Assembly (NCBI RefSeq): GCF_001074635.1
Contig: NZ_JUQO01000040.1
Location: 1 to 35,159, forward strand
Direction of reading: 5' to 3'
DNA: 35,159 bases
Origin: Streptococcus mitis
GTDB lineage: Bacteria > Bacillota > Bacilli > Lactobacillales > Streptococcaceae
Within the stretch, counting starts at the first letter, position 1; every line of letters begins with the position of its first letter. The position numbers and the translations under genes were made by a program. Positions 7,454-15,429 of the stretch are shown here, in pieces. The notes under the pieces are model-generated. The model did no database searches, was not told the DNA's origin, and saw nothing but the letters and a program-made list of their open reading frames with translations.

Positions 7454-9790
7454 TTATTTTCTAGCTTGATAGCGACTAGTCAGGATGAAAATCACGGTAA
7501 AAACCAACATCATGACACCATAAACAGGTAATGTTTGTCCTGTTAAGGTTGAAATTTCAAGCAGTTTTTGAATTCTTGGGAAGAGAGCTGTGGCTAGGAA
7601 GCCTCCTACTGACCAAACAATCAAGAGGACACGCCAGAGGGTAAATGGCATGCAGGCTCTAAATACGGACAAGAAACCAATTGACCCCAATAGATAATAG
7701 AGTAGAGTTGAGATTTCTAACTCAGACCAACCTTGACTACTTCCAAATATTTTCACAAACAGGACGCTGAAGACGACCATGAGAGCGCTTGGTAGGGCAC
7801 GAAGCATGGATATTCTGAGGAAGTTTGGCTCGACAGGTTTGATATTTCGCTCAAAAGTCAGAACGAATGGTGGGAAACCTTCCACGAACTGGTCAATCAT
7901 GGTAATCTGGATTGGAATGAAGGGGAAAATCAAGATCCACTCAGACCGACCTAGTAAAGCACTGGCGATACAGATAACTGCGAGCAAGAAGGAATAGATG
8001 GTCTTAATCAAGAAAATCGGGGCGATGTGGGCAATGTTATTGACCACGCGACGACCTTCAAAGAGAATCTCAGGAACATCATTAAAGTCAGAGTTCAAGA
8101 GAACCAGATTGGCAATCTGACGAGTCGCAGGATCTCCCTCCGCCATTACGATAGAACAATCCGCCTCACGAAGGGCTAGAATATCATTGACCCCGTCCCC
8201 TGTCATAGCCGTTGTATGACCTGCTTTTTTCAGCGTTTGGATGATGAGTTTCTTGTGATGAGGGGAAACACGTCCGAAAATAGCAGTCTCCTCCGCCATA
8301 GCAACCAATTCCTCATCCGTAATTTTCGAGCAATCTACATAACTATCATAGTCCACAAAACCAGCCTTCTGGGCAATGCTGGATACCGTAACTGGATTGT
8401 CACCAGAGATAATCTTGAGGCCCACTTCCTGAGAACGGAGATAGTCCAGCGTCTCTGCTGCTCCTTCTCGAATGGGATCCAAAATTTCCAGCAAGGCTAG
8501 AGCCTGAATATCAGATGGTTTTTGTGGTTTGTGATGGTCTAATTTCTCCTGACTGAGAGCTAAGACCAAGACACGTGAACCTCTCTCCAAGGCCTCTCTG
8601 GCTTCTGGGACTTCAGAGTCCAGCAACATCTCAGGTGCACCTAAGAAAACTGTTCCCAAACCTTCTAACTCCATGGCTCCCCACTTGCGGTCGCTGGAGA
8701 AGGGAAGATTAGAGAGCATAGGATAGGCTACTTGGCCTTGGAATCGCTGGCGAATAGCTTGGGCAGTTGGATTTTTATCCTCACTATGGGCTATGTAGCT
8801 GGTCAGGATGCTGGCAATAGCCTCTTCACCATAAGTTGCCGTCAGCGGAAGAACAGCCTCCACCTGCATCTTTCCTTGGGTGATGGTGCCCGTCTTATCC
8901 AAACAGAGCATATCCACGCGCGCCAAGGTCTCAACAGAGTACATCTCCTGCACCAAAACCTTTTTCAAACCTAGCTTGATAACTGCAGTCAAGAGCGAAG
9001 TAATGGTCAAAAGGGCAATTCCCTTAGGCAACATTCCCAGTAGGGCTGTCGATGAATTTACAACAGACGACTTAAGAGGCAAGCCTTTTAAAAGCAAGGC
9101 TTCTAGCAAGAGAGCCAGACCAAAAGGAATGATAATCTTCCCAGTAAAACCTGCTAACTTATCCAGCGATTTCATTATACGAGAGTTGATAGGTTTAACG
9201 GTCTTGGCTTCCAGCATGAGTTTGGCAGCATAGTTATCAGCCCCAACATGGTGAACTTGAGCTAAAACTGCCCCACTGGCTAGGAAGCTTCCTGACAAAA
9301 GCAAGGCATCAACTTCCTTTTGCACCAAATCACTCTCCCCCGTCAACATGGCTTCATTGACTTCCGCAAAGCCTTCTAGAACCAAGGCATCACTAGGAAT
9401 CTGTTCTCCAGCAGACAAACGAATGACATCTCCTAGCACCAATTCTTCAGGATTCAGAGCTACTTCTTGACCATCACGAATGGTTTTGACCTTTTCCTTG
9501 GTCATGAGATTGAGCTTGTCCACCATGTGTTTAGCCCGCAGCTCAGTCACAATTCCAGAAAAAGCGTTAAAGCAGATAACAGCGAAGAAGACCAGATTGC
9601 TCCAGGCCTGCACAAAGGCTAGCGCCAAAGCAATGACAAAGTTTAAAGCGTTAAAAAGGGTAAAGACATTTCGTTTAACGATTTGCCAAGTGCTGGTGCT
9701 GGCCGAAGCGGTAAAATCATTGACCAAGCCCTTAGCCTGTCTTTCCTTGACTTCTCTTTGGGTTAACCCCATAATCTTATTTTTATCCAT
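7454..9790 (-). CDS. P-type cation-transporting ATPase (CtpE-like)
   Basis: A membrane pump of about 778 aa. Visible motifs, numbered from the start chosen here: actuator TGES at about 150-153, LPKGI in the M4 helix at about 254-258, phosphorylation site DKTGT at 298-302, SGDNPVT near 463, and hinge GDGVND at 531-536. The N-terminus lacks metal-binding CxxC domains and M4 lacks CPC/CPx, so it is not a copper or cadmium heavy-metal pump. The LPKG/LPEG-type M4 and compact shape resemble the CtpE-like group, in which calcium transport has been reported; the ion here is uncertain. An in-frame ATG at 9802 lies inside a -10 element, so 9790 is the better start. No ribosome binding site is evident. 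Confidence 0.9.
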   Translation of the reverse strand: MDKNKIMGLTQREVKERQAKGLVNDFTASASTSTWQIVKRNVFTLFNALNFVIALALAFVQAWSNLVFFAVICFNAFSGIVTELRAKHMVDKLNLMTKEKVKTIRDGQEVALNPEELVLGDVIRLSAGEQIPSDALVLEGFAEVNEAMLTGESDLVQKEVDALLLSGSFLASGAVLAQVHHVGADNYAAKLMLEAKTVKPINSRIMKSLDKLAGFTGKIIIPFGLALLLEALLLKGLPLKSSVVNSSTALLGMLPKGIALLTITSLLTAVIKLGLKKVLVQEMYSVETLARVDMLCLDKTGTITQGKMQVEAVLPLTATYGEEAIASILTSYIAHSEDKNPTAQAIRQRFQGQVAYPMLSNLPFSSDRKWGAMELEGLGTVFLGAPEMLLDSEVPEAREALERGSRVLVLALSQEKLDHHKPQKPSDIQALALLEILDPIREGAAETLDYLRSQEVGLKIISGDNPVTVSSIAQKAGFVDYDSYVDCSKITDEELVAMAEETAIFGRVSPHHKKLIIQTLKKAGHTTAMTGDGVNDILALREADCSIVMAEGDPATRQIANLVLLNSDFNDVPEILFEGRRVVNNIAHIAPIFLIKTIYSFLLAVICIASALLGRSEWILIFPFIPIQITMIDQFVEGFPPFVLTFERNIKPVEPNFLRISMLRALPSALMVVFSVLFVKIFGSSQGWSELEISTLLYYLLGSIGFLSVFRACMPFTLWRVLLIVWSVGGFLATALFPRIQKLLEISTLTGQTLPVYGVMMLVFTVIFILTSRYQARK

Positions 9791-9797
9791 AAATTCT

Positions 9798-9806
9798 ATC
9801 ATATCA
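9798..9806 (-). promoter_or_regulatory. Extended -10 promoter of the P-type ATPase gene
   Basis: The minus strand reads TGA-TATGAT, seven bases ahead of the ATG at 9790. The in-frame ATG at 9802 is part of the hexamer. If correct, the mRNA would begin at or within a base of the start codon. Confidence 0.45.
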
Positions 9807-9864
9807 TTTTTTCTAAAAGAATTCTAATCTCATCCCAAATATGGACCTAGTCAAGGGAAAAAGT

Positions 9865-9893
9865 TTGCCAGCCCTCCTTTGATAAGGTATAAT
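9865..9893 (+). promoter_or_regulatory. Promoter of the acyltransferase gene
   Basis: -35 TTGCCA (9865-9870) and -10 TATAAT (9888-9893), 17 bp spacing. Confidence 0.8.
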
Positions 9894-9923
9894 ATTAACA
9901 AGAAAACAATCGAAGGAGATCGC

Positions 9924-10673
9924 ATGTTTTATACTTATTTACGTGGATTGGTTGTCTTACTCCTATGGTCTATCAATGGCAATGCCCACTATCATAATAC
10001 TGATAAAATTCCTAATCAAGATGAAAATTATATTCTGGTTGCCCCTCACCGCACCTGGTGGGATCCTGTTTATATGGCCTTTGCGACCAAGCCAAAACAG
10101 TTCATCTTTATGGCCAAAAAAGAGCTCTTTACCAACCGTATCTTTGGCTGGTGGATTCGTATGTGTGGTGCTTTTCCTATCGACCGTGAAAATCCTAGTG
10201 CTTCTGCCATCAAATACCCTATCAATGTTCTTAAAAAAAGTGACCGCTCTCTCATCATGTTTCCAAGTGGAAGCCGTCACTCAAACGATGTTAAAGGTGG
10301 CGTAGCCCTGATTGCCAAGATGGCCAAGGTCCGAATCATGCCGGTTACCTACACAGGTCCTATGACTTTGAAGGGCTTGGTTAGCCGTGAGCGTGTCGAT
10401 ATGAACTTTGGAAATCCAATCGATATTTCAGATATCAAGAAAATGAATGATGAAGGTATTGAAACAGTCGCCAATCGTATCCAAGCAGAATTTCAACGTC
10501 TGGACGACGAAACGAAACAATGGCACAACGATAAAAAACCGAACCCACTCTGGTGGTTTATCCGCATCCCTGCCCTCATCCTTGCCATTATCCTTGCTAT
10601 CTTAACCATCATCTTTAGCTTTATCGCAAGCTTCGTCTGGAATCCAGATAAGAAGAGAGAGGCTCTTGGTTAA
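9924..10673 (+). CDS. PlsC-like 1-acyl-glycerol-3-phosphate acyltransferase
   Basis: A 249-aa membrane-associated acyltransferase. The catalytic HRTWWD box is at residues 42-47 (H42, D47); the substrate block FPSGSRHS at 113-120 replaces the usual FPEGTR. There is an N-terminal hydrophobic segment and a C-terminal helix at about 212-240. This fits the second acylation step making phosphatidate or a related lipid. The ATG at 9924 has AAGGAG five bases upstream; the earlier in-frame ATG at 9879 lies in the promoter. It is transcribed alone and closed by a strong shared terminator. Confidence 0.88.
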   Translation: MFYTYLRGLVVLLLWSINGNAHYHNTDKIPNQDENYILVAPHRTWWDPVYMAFATKPKQFIFMAKKELFTNRIFGWWIRMCGAFPIDRENPSASAIKYPINVLKKSDRSLIMFPSGSRHSNDVKGGVALIAKMAKVRIMPVTYTGPMTLKGLVSRERVDMNFGNPIDISDIKKMNDEGIETVANRIQAEFQRLDDETKQWHNDKKPNPLWWFIRIPALILAIILAILTIIFSFIASFVWNPDKKREALG

Positions 10674-10684
10674 AAAATATAACA

Positions 10685-10713
10685 ATCCCTTGGCAAAAGC
10701 CAAGGGATAATTC
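10685..10713. terminator. Bidirectional terminator between acyltransferase and esterase genes
   Basis: Perfect 10-bp stem ATCCCTTGGC / GCCAAGGGAT with a four-base loop at 10685-10708, T-rich on both sides in the direction of each convergent gene. Confidence 0.9.
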
Positions 10714-10715
10714 TT

Positions 10716-11408
10716 TTACTTGATTTTCCATTTTTGGGCCAACCAGCTGGAAAAAGCTAGGAATCGTTCAGCCACTTGCTCATGATGCCCATAGGAATCA
10801 AAGACAAACTGGCCAGTCGGATAGTGTTTCTGAAGACTGGTATGGATCTGTTCAGCATAGGCAGGTGCTTGAGCCAAGCGATTGCTATGATGGGCTCCTT
10901 CTGTTTTCCCATTCTGTAAATACAGCAAACAATCCAAATTTTTCACCTTTTCTTCCCTACAGTAAGTCACAAAATCAGGATACCAAAAGGAACCGCAGAT
11001 TGAAAAGACACAGGAAACCTTGTCAAAGTTGAAAAGACTATAGACTGCCGCCAAACCACCTAGTGAATAACCTCCATAACCAAGCCGATTTTTGTCCAGG
11101 CGATAAAGTGACTGCAACTTATCTAAAAGACCTCCAAATAAATGATCATGATAGACCTTTGCCTGACCGCCAAAATCTGGAGCTCCATCTCTCAGAGCCG
11201 ATGTCGCCCAGGGCGTGTAGTCGTCTAGGCGATTTTTAGAGGTCAAGCCCACTAAAATCACAGAATTGGACAAAGATGATAGGAAATCCAAATTTCCATC
11301 ATTCAAGAGAATCGCTGGATAGGTTTGATTGGGGTCATAGGTCGAAGGCAGGCTGACCTTGACTTGGATTCCTTCCCAATCAAACTCATTATTTATTGAT
11401 AAAGTCAT
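10716..11408 (-). CDS. Siderophore-esterase-like alpha/beta hydrolase
   Basis: A 230-aa cytoplasmic hydrolase of the esterase D/Fes-IroE type. The nucleophile is Ser115 in GYSLGG, and His208 or His209 in YGHHEQ is the likely catalytic base. There is no signal peptide. The frame is open to 11429, but that first codon is TTG; the ATG at 11408 overlaps the end of the binding-protein gene by 20 bp, with GAG seven bases upstream, so it is translationally coupled. As last gene of a siderophore-type uptake operon, it probably cleaves an imported ester siderophore to release iron. Substrate is inferred from context only. Confidence 0.85.
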   Translation of the reverse strand: MTLSINNEFDWEGIQVKVSLPSTYDPNQTYPAILLNDGNLDFLSSLSNSVILVGLTSKNRLDDYTPWATSALRDGAPDFGGQAKVYHDHLFGGLLDKLQSLYRLDKNRLGYGGYSLGGLAAVYSLFNFDKVSCVFSICGSFWYPDFVTYCREEKVKNLDCLLYLQNGKTEGAHHSNRLAQAPAYAEQIHTSLQKHYPTGQFVFDSYGHHEQVAERFLAFSSWLAQKWKIK

Positions 11409-12399
11409 TGATTTTCTCAAGGGAATCAATCACTGCTGGACCATAGTCCATCAATTCATCGTAAGAGATGGTCATGATTTTTTGATTCTTAATAGCAGGA
11501 ACGCTTTCCAAAACAGCATTTGCCTTCATCAACTCTACTGCTTTTTCATCCAATTTTTTATTACGATCGCTGGTTACATAGATAATCAATTCAGGATCCA
11601 TTGACACGAGGTTTTCCAAGGTCAAGCCTGATGTCCCCGTAGCAACGTTGGTATAACCAAGTTGGTTCAGCAAACTTTCTTGCAAAGCAGACTTGTAGGC
11701 ACCGAAGGTTTCATCATTATAAGCAACCATAATCAAAGCCTTTTTCTTTTCACCTTGACTTGCTGGATTTGCTTTCTTAACAGCGTCAATTTTAGTTTGT
11801 AATTGGGTTGCGTATTCATTAGCCTTATCCTGAACATTAAAAATCATTCCAAGATTTTTAACATCTTCTACGATATTCCCCAAATCTTGCTGAATTGTTG
11901 AGAGAGAAGCTTTTTGCGTATAAACTGGGATTTTGTTTTCATTCCAAGTGCTAACTGTCCCCAAGGATTTTTCAGAAAACATCATGTTTCGCCCCATCAC
12001 AGCGTCTGGCTCATAAGAAAGGACTGTCTCTTGTGAGACTGTTTTTTTATCCCCAATTTGAGGAATAGTCGCAATCGCGTCCTTGTATTTGTCCGTCACA
12101 GCATTGTCTGGATTGAGCATGCCAACAATTTTATCCTTCAACCCCAACTCCAATAAGATTTCAGTGGTTGAAAGATTGTTGGTGATAACTTTTTCAGGTG
12201 CCTTGTCAAAAACTTGTTCGACTTCATTTCCCTTAGCATCATAAGTTTTGATAGTTAGCGGATAAGTCGTCTCTGCTTTAGCCTTTTGACTTGTTTCTGT
12301 GCTAGATTGTGTGGTAGCTTTTTCTGTAGTAGTATTGCCACAAGCTGCCAAAGTTAAGGTAGCTACTGTCACGAGTAAAATACTGAGTGTTTTTTTCAT
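11389..12399 (-). CDS. Iron/siderophore ABC transporter substrate-binding lipoprotein
   Basis: A 336-aa lipoprotein. The signal peptide ends in the lipobox LAAC with Cys20 as lipid anchor, followed by a Thr/Ser/Lys-rich linker. The FecB/FhuD-type fold shows in APEKVITNNLSTTEILLELG, GDKKTVSQETVLSYEPDAV and the C-terminal DPELIIYVTSD segment. It should capture a ferric siderophore, heme or cobalamin-like ligand outside the membrane. It lies 19 bp after the ATPase gene, with its own AAGGA seven bases upstream of the ATG. The esterase downstream argues for an ester-type xenosiderophore. Confidence 0.9.
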   Translation of the reverse strand: MKKTLSILLVTVATLTLAACGNTTTEKATTQSSTETSQKAKAETTYPLTIKTYDAKGNEVEQVFDKAPEKVITNNLSTTEILLELGLKDKIVGMLNPDNAVTDKYKDAIATIPQIGDKKTVSQETVLSYEPDAVMGRNMMFSEKSLGTVSTWNENKIPVYTQKASLSTIQQDLGNIVEDVKNLGMIFNVQDKANEYATQLQTKIDAVKKANPASQGEKKKALIMVAYNDETFGAYKSALQESLLNQLGYTNVATGTSGLTLENLVSMDPELIIYVTSDRNKKLDEKAVELMKANAVLESVPAIKNQKIMTISYDELMDYGPAVIDSLEKINDFINK

Positions 12400-12418
12400 C
12401 TTGTTTTCCTTTTCATTC

Positions 12419-13174
12419 TTATAAATAGTGAATCATAGCTTGCTGGTCCTCGGTCCAAGTCACCTGACTTTGAACTCCGTATACAGTTTGCAATGACTCA
12501 GGGGTAATGGTCTCCTTTGGAGTCCCTTGGTAAAGGATTTCTCCCTCTTTCATCAGATAGAGATAATCCGAATAGCGACAAGCAAGTTGAATATCATGCA
12601 GGACAGCTAGAACATTGACCTTGAGATTCTTCACAATGGCCAACAAGTCTAGCTGATACTTGATATCCAGATGGTTGGTTGGTTCGTCTAGGAGTAAGAG
12701 AGTCGGTTCTTGCGCCAAGGCGCGGGCTAACAAAACTCGCTGTTTCTCTCCTCCTGACAGGGACGAATAGAGACGAGTTTGCTTCTCAAGCATATCCACC
12801 TTAACGAGGGCATCTTGAACGAGTGTAAAATCTCTTTCCCTTTCCTTCTGTAAAAAAGAGAGGTGGGGAGTTCTTCCCAGCAAGACGATTTCCTCAACTG
12901 TACAATCAAACTGCAATTGATTAAACTGAGTGACAACTGCCATTTGCTTGGCTGTTTCTTTGAGTGACCAATGTTCCAGTGGCTTTCCATCTAGGCTTAT
13001 CAAGCCTTTGTCCGCCTTTTCCTGACGATAGAGGAGTTTAAGTAGGCTGGTTTTTCCACTTCCATTTGGCCCTAATATCGTGTGAAATTGATGCCCTTCA
13101 ACCTTAAGAGAGACTCCTTTGAGTATTTTTTTCTCTCCTAGTCCAAAATGGATATCCTGACAAATCAAGTCCAT
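12419..13174 (-). CDS. Iron-siderophore ABC transporter ATPase (FecE/FhuC type)
   Basis: A 251-aa nucleotide-binding subunit. Walker A GPNGSGKTS is at residues 35-43, the Q-loop VVTQFNQL near 85, the signature LSGGEKQR near 138, Walker B LLLLDEPTNHLD near 158, and the H-loop LAVLHD near 192. Its ATG follows the permease stop after 1 bp. It couples ATP hydrolysis to uptake through the FecCD permease. Confidence 0.95.
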   Translation of the reverse strand: MDLICQDIHFGLGEKKILKGVSLKVEGHQFHTILGPNGSGKTSLLKLLYRQEKADKGLISLDGKPLEHWSLKETAKQMAVVTQFNQLQFDCTVEEIVLLGRTPHLSFLQKERERDFTLVQDALVKVDMLEKQTRLYSSLSGGEKQRVLLARALAQEPTLLLLDEPTNHLDIKYQLDLLAIVKNLKVNVLAVLHDIQLACRYSDYLYLMKEGEILYQGTPKETITPESLQTVYGVQSQVTWTEDQQAMIHYL

Positions 13175-13175
13175 A

Positions 13176-14222
13176 TCAGACCCTCACCTCCCTTCGCCTA
13201 CCTCCAACAATGTAGATAAAGAAGGGAGCACCTACTAAGGCTGTGAAAATACCAATTGGAAGCTCTGCGTTTGGAATGATGATACGGGAGAGTACGTCTG
13301 CCCAAATGACAAAGAGGGCACCCAGCAAGGTTGCAACAGGAAAAAGCCTCTTGTAATTCGTTCCTACTAACCCTCGAGCTAAATGTGGAGTAATCAGACC
13401 GACAAATCCAATAATCCCACAGGTTGCCACTAAGACTGCAGTTAGCACAGCCACCATGGTCACATAAAGATACCAATAAAAGCGTAAGGGAATCCCCAAA
13501 GTTAAAGCAGCCTCATCTCCCATCATCATCGCATTGAAAACACGATACTGAGTAGAGAAAAATAGAAAGTCTATTCCTACTACTATAGTTGGCAGGACCA
13601 AGTCTGCCCAGGAAGTCCCAGCGAGCGAGCCCATGGTCCAAAACTTAATGGTCATCACACTATCCGCATTAGCTCCGACTGAGATAATAAAGTTTGAAAA
13701 AGCCAGAAAGAGAGCATTGACCACCGTTCCTGATAAGATCAGACTGGAAGTCGTCATCCTTCCCTGCATAGAGGCAATGATGAGGACAGCAATTGTTGCC
13801 AAAATAGCTCCAATAAAAGCTCCAAGGCTAATCATCACTTTTAAACCAAGAATGATGCTCAAGGTTGCCCCTAAAGTTGCACCCGCAGATATTCCTAAGA
13901 CATAGGGCTCAGCGATGGGATTGTTTACCGTGGACTGCATCACACTACCACACATAGAAAGGCCTGCTCCTACTATCAGACCTAACAATACTCGAGGGAA
14001 TCTCATGTTCCATACAATGGCAAGAGTAGACTTGGAAACCTCTCCTATCTCAAGAGGAAATCCTAACCTGCTCAAAATAATCCGATAGGTATCTCCTAGA
14101 TCAATCGCAACAGATCCCATTGAAATTGCTAGAAAGAGAGAAATCCCTAAAATACCTAGCAAAATAACTAAAAGTAACACAAATTGCTGGTCTTGTCGGC
14201 TTCCAGAAAATTTGGAAAGCAT
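13176..14222 (-). CDS. Iron-siderophore ABC transporter permease (FecCD family)
   Basis: A 348-aa permease with about ten membrane helices. Family motifs include the segment RFPRVLLGLIVGAGLSMCG and FVGLITPHLARGLVGTNYKRLFP near residue 265, which holds the coupling helix. A single permease gene implies a homodimer. First gene of the operon permease-ATPase-binding protein-esterase, with a strong AAAGGAGGT before the ATG and a promoter at 14272-14300. Confidence 0.95.
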   Translation of the reverse strand: MLSKFSGSRQDQQFVLLLVILLGILGISLFLAISMGSVAIDLGDTYRIILSRLGFPLEIGEVSKSTLAIVWNMRFPRVLLGLIVGAGLSMCGSVMQSTVNNPIAEPYVLGISAGATLGATLSIILGLKVMISLGAFIGAILATIAVLIIASMQGRMTTSSLILSGTVVNALFLAFSNFIISVGANADSVMTIKFWTMGSLAGTSWADLVLPTIVVGIDFLFFSTQYRVFNAMMMGDEAALTLGIPLRFYWYLYVTMVAVLTAVLVATCGIIGFVGLITPHLARGLVGTNYKRLFPVATLLGALFVIWADVLSRIIIPNAELPIGIFTALVGAPFFIYIVGGRRREVRV

Positions 14223-14271
14223 GCAAACCTCCTTTGATAGAATCTTAAAAATTTAGAAAATTCTCATGAAA

Positions 14272-14300
14272 AGTATACCATATTTTCAACAATGGAACAA
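14272..14300 (-). promoter_or_regulatory. Promoter of the siderophore uptake operon
   Basis: Minus strand -35 TTGTTC (14295-14300), 17 bp, -10 TATACT (14272-14277) with TGG extension. An imperfect 26-bp palindrome at 14239-14264 (arms AGAAT/ATTCT, 10 of 13 pairs) lies just downstream and could bind a regulator. Confidence 0.6.
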
Positions 14301-14326
14301 GATGAGAAAAATAAATATAGTTGGTC

Positions 14327-14387
14327 TTACAGTGCTAATAATCGTAACCGAAGATTATATTTGAGTATATCGAGGTAAAGTGACAAC
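14327..14387. repeat. Intergenic repeat module 1, copy A
   Basis: A 61-bp unit from TTACAGTGCTA to GTGACAAC. By eye it matches the unit at 15621-15681 at 56 of 61 positions. The ends include complementary TTAC/GTAA. Confidence 0.8.
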
Positions 14388-14389
14388 AT

Positions 14390-14447
14390 AAAAAGCCCTC
14401 TGAAAATCAGAGAGCTGATTTGAGCTCGGGCTAAAATCCTAGTGAAA
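14390..14447 (-). terminator. Intergenic repeat module 2, copy A, acting as cadD terminator
   Basis: The minus strand gives a hairpin GCTCTCTGA, loop, TCAGAGGGC followed by TTTTT (14390-14415), immediately downstream of cadD. The same unit recurs at 15373-15429. The architecture fits the rho-independent-terminator-like SPRITE class of pneumococcal repeats, but the family name is uncertain. Confidence 0.7.
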
Positions 14448-14456
14448 CAAAAAAAT

Positions 14457-15068
14457 CTACACGGTCAGAAAAGTCTCTATCGTGCCATTTTCATACATGA
14501 TGTATAGTCCAAGTAGAATGAATACTAAGGGCACAATGATTCGCTCGTATTTTTCAATTGTCTCGAATATTAACGGAATAGAGGATAACACCCGACTAAT
14601 CTCGCATAAGATAATTATGCCGATTACAAACACAAGCAAGGCCACGAGGGTCTGTGACCATTCTAACGAAGCAAAATAAGGTATATAGATACCTAAATTA
14701 TCTCCGCCAGACGCAATTGTCAGCAATGTAACTGTCCAAAACAGTTGATTTGCCTTGCTTTGTTCTAATCTTTCAATAATTTCTTCCTCTTCTTCCTCAC
14801 CTTCTCCAACAATTGCAAAGCGAATCCCTAAATAGATAGGGATTAAACCAAGTAATCCAACCATCCATTCTTCAGGCACGAAATTAACGACATAAGCAGC
14901 AACTAAACTCGCCCCTACAAGTAAACCTGTGCCTAGATATTGCCCCGCATAAATATGCCATTTTTGTTTATTCTGTGATAGCTGTGCAAATAAAATAATT
15001 AAAATAATTAAATAATCGATACTGGTAGAAATATAAACACCAATAGCAGATATGATTGTCTGTACCAT
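14457..15068 (-). CDS. cadD: CadD-family cadmium resistance transporter
   Basis: A 203-aa membrane protein with about six helices and an acidic cytoplasmic loop around residues 83-95 (EGEEEEEEIIERLE). It matches the CadD family of Gram-positive bacteria, which confers cadmium tolerance by export or sequestration. The start has AGGAG seven bases upstream. No CadX/CadC-type regulator gene is adjacent, although the promoter carries two palindromes and the leader encodes a small cysteine-rich peptide. It is flanked on both sides by copies of an intergenic repeat, which may mark insertion as a unit. Confidence 0.88.
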   Translation of the reverse strand: MVQTIISAIGVYISTSIDYLIILIILFAQLSQNKQKWHIYAGQYLGTGLLVGASLVAAYVVNFVPEEWMVGLLGLIPIYLGIRFAIVGEGEEEEEEIIERLEQSKANQLFWTVTLLTIASGGDNLGIYIPYFASLEWSQTLVALLVFVIGIIILCEISRVLSSIPLIFETIEKYERIIVPLVFILLGLYIMYENGTIETFLTV

Positions 15069-15098
15069 AAAAAAACTCCTGTATTAGTCAGTAATAAA

Positions 15099-15173
15099 TC
15101 AGCAGATTTTAGGGAAGCACAGACACATTAATTTAGCTATCGCTAGTGGGTAATGTCGAACGTAGGAAAGCAT
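15099..15173 (-). CDS. Possible cysteine-rich leader peptide upstream of cadD
   Basis: A 24-codon frame, too short for ordinary gene calling, starting MLSYVRHY and ending CLCFPKIC. It has a very strong site, GAGGAGGAG, at 15178-15186, giving six bases between AGGAGG and the ATG. The stop lies 30 bp before the cadD start. Three of the last eight residues are cysteine, which would suit thiol binding of cadmium or ribosome stalling when cysteine is limiting. This is inference; expression is not shown. Confidence 0.5.
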   Translation of the reverse strand: MLSYVRHYPLAIAKLMCLCFPKIC

Positions 15174-15237
15174 TTTACTCCTCCTCAAAATGTAGTTACA
15201 AAGTAATTTCTAACTGGAATTCAGTGACTACTTCCAT

Positions 15238-15273
15238 GTAAAGTATAACATACTTTACTTTACTTCGTAAAGT
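15238..15273 (-). promoter_or_regulatory. cadD promoter with two overlapping palindromic operators
   Basis: The -10 TATACT (15242-15247, with TG extension) lies inside a 21-bp palindrome at 15238-15258 with arms GTAAAGTATA and ATACTTTAC. A second, perfect 17-bp palindrome ACTTTAC-TTC-GTAAAGT lies at 15257-15273 over the -35 region. The shared half-site is GTAAAGT. The arrangement strongly suggests repressor control, but the regulator is not encoded in the window next to cadD. Confidence 0.65.
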
Positions 15274-15325
15274 GTGGGCTCTCCGAGTAGCTGCGCACCT
15301 TCATGGTGTAATTAGCTGATACCAT

Positions 15326-15370
15326 TTGAGGTTTTTGTAGTCTCCAAAATTGTGACCGATAAAACCTCAA
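15326..15370. repeat. 10-bp inverted repeat around a 25-bp spacer
   Basis: TTGAGGTTTT (15326-15335) and AAAACCTCAA (15361-15370) are exact inverse complements. There is no T run on either side fitting a terminator. It could be the end remains of a mobile element; nothing inside is coding. Confidence 0.5.
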
Positions 15371-15372
15371 TA

Positions 15373-15429
15373 AAAAAGCCCTCTGAAGTCAGAGACCTGA
15401 TTTGAGCCCGGGCTAAAATCCTAGTGAAA
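15373..15429 (-). repeat. Intergenic repeat module 2, copy B, terminator-like
   Basis: The same unit as 14390-14447. CTCTGA/TCAGAG hairpin (15381-15394) followed on the minus strand by GGC and six T, and a GCCCGGGC palindrome alongside. Between this and rpsO lies a 15-base palindrome GTGTTC-ATC-GAACAC (15445-15459). Confidence 0.7.

Noticed and set aside
12727..12990. 87-codon minus-strand frame within the ABC ATPase gene
   Set aside because: Out-of-frame shadow of the ATPase gene on the same strand.
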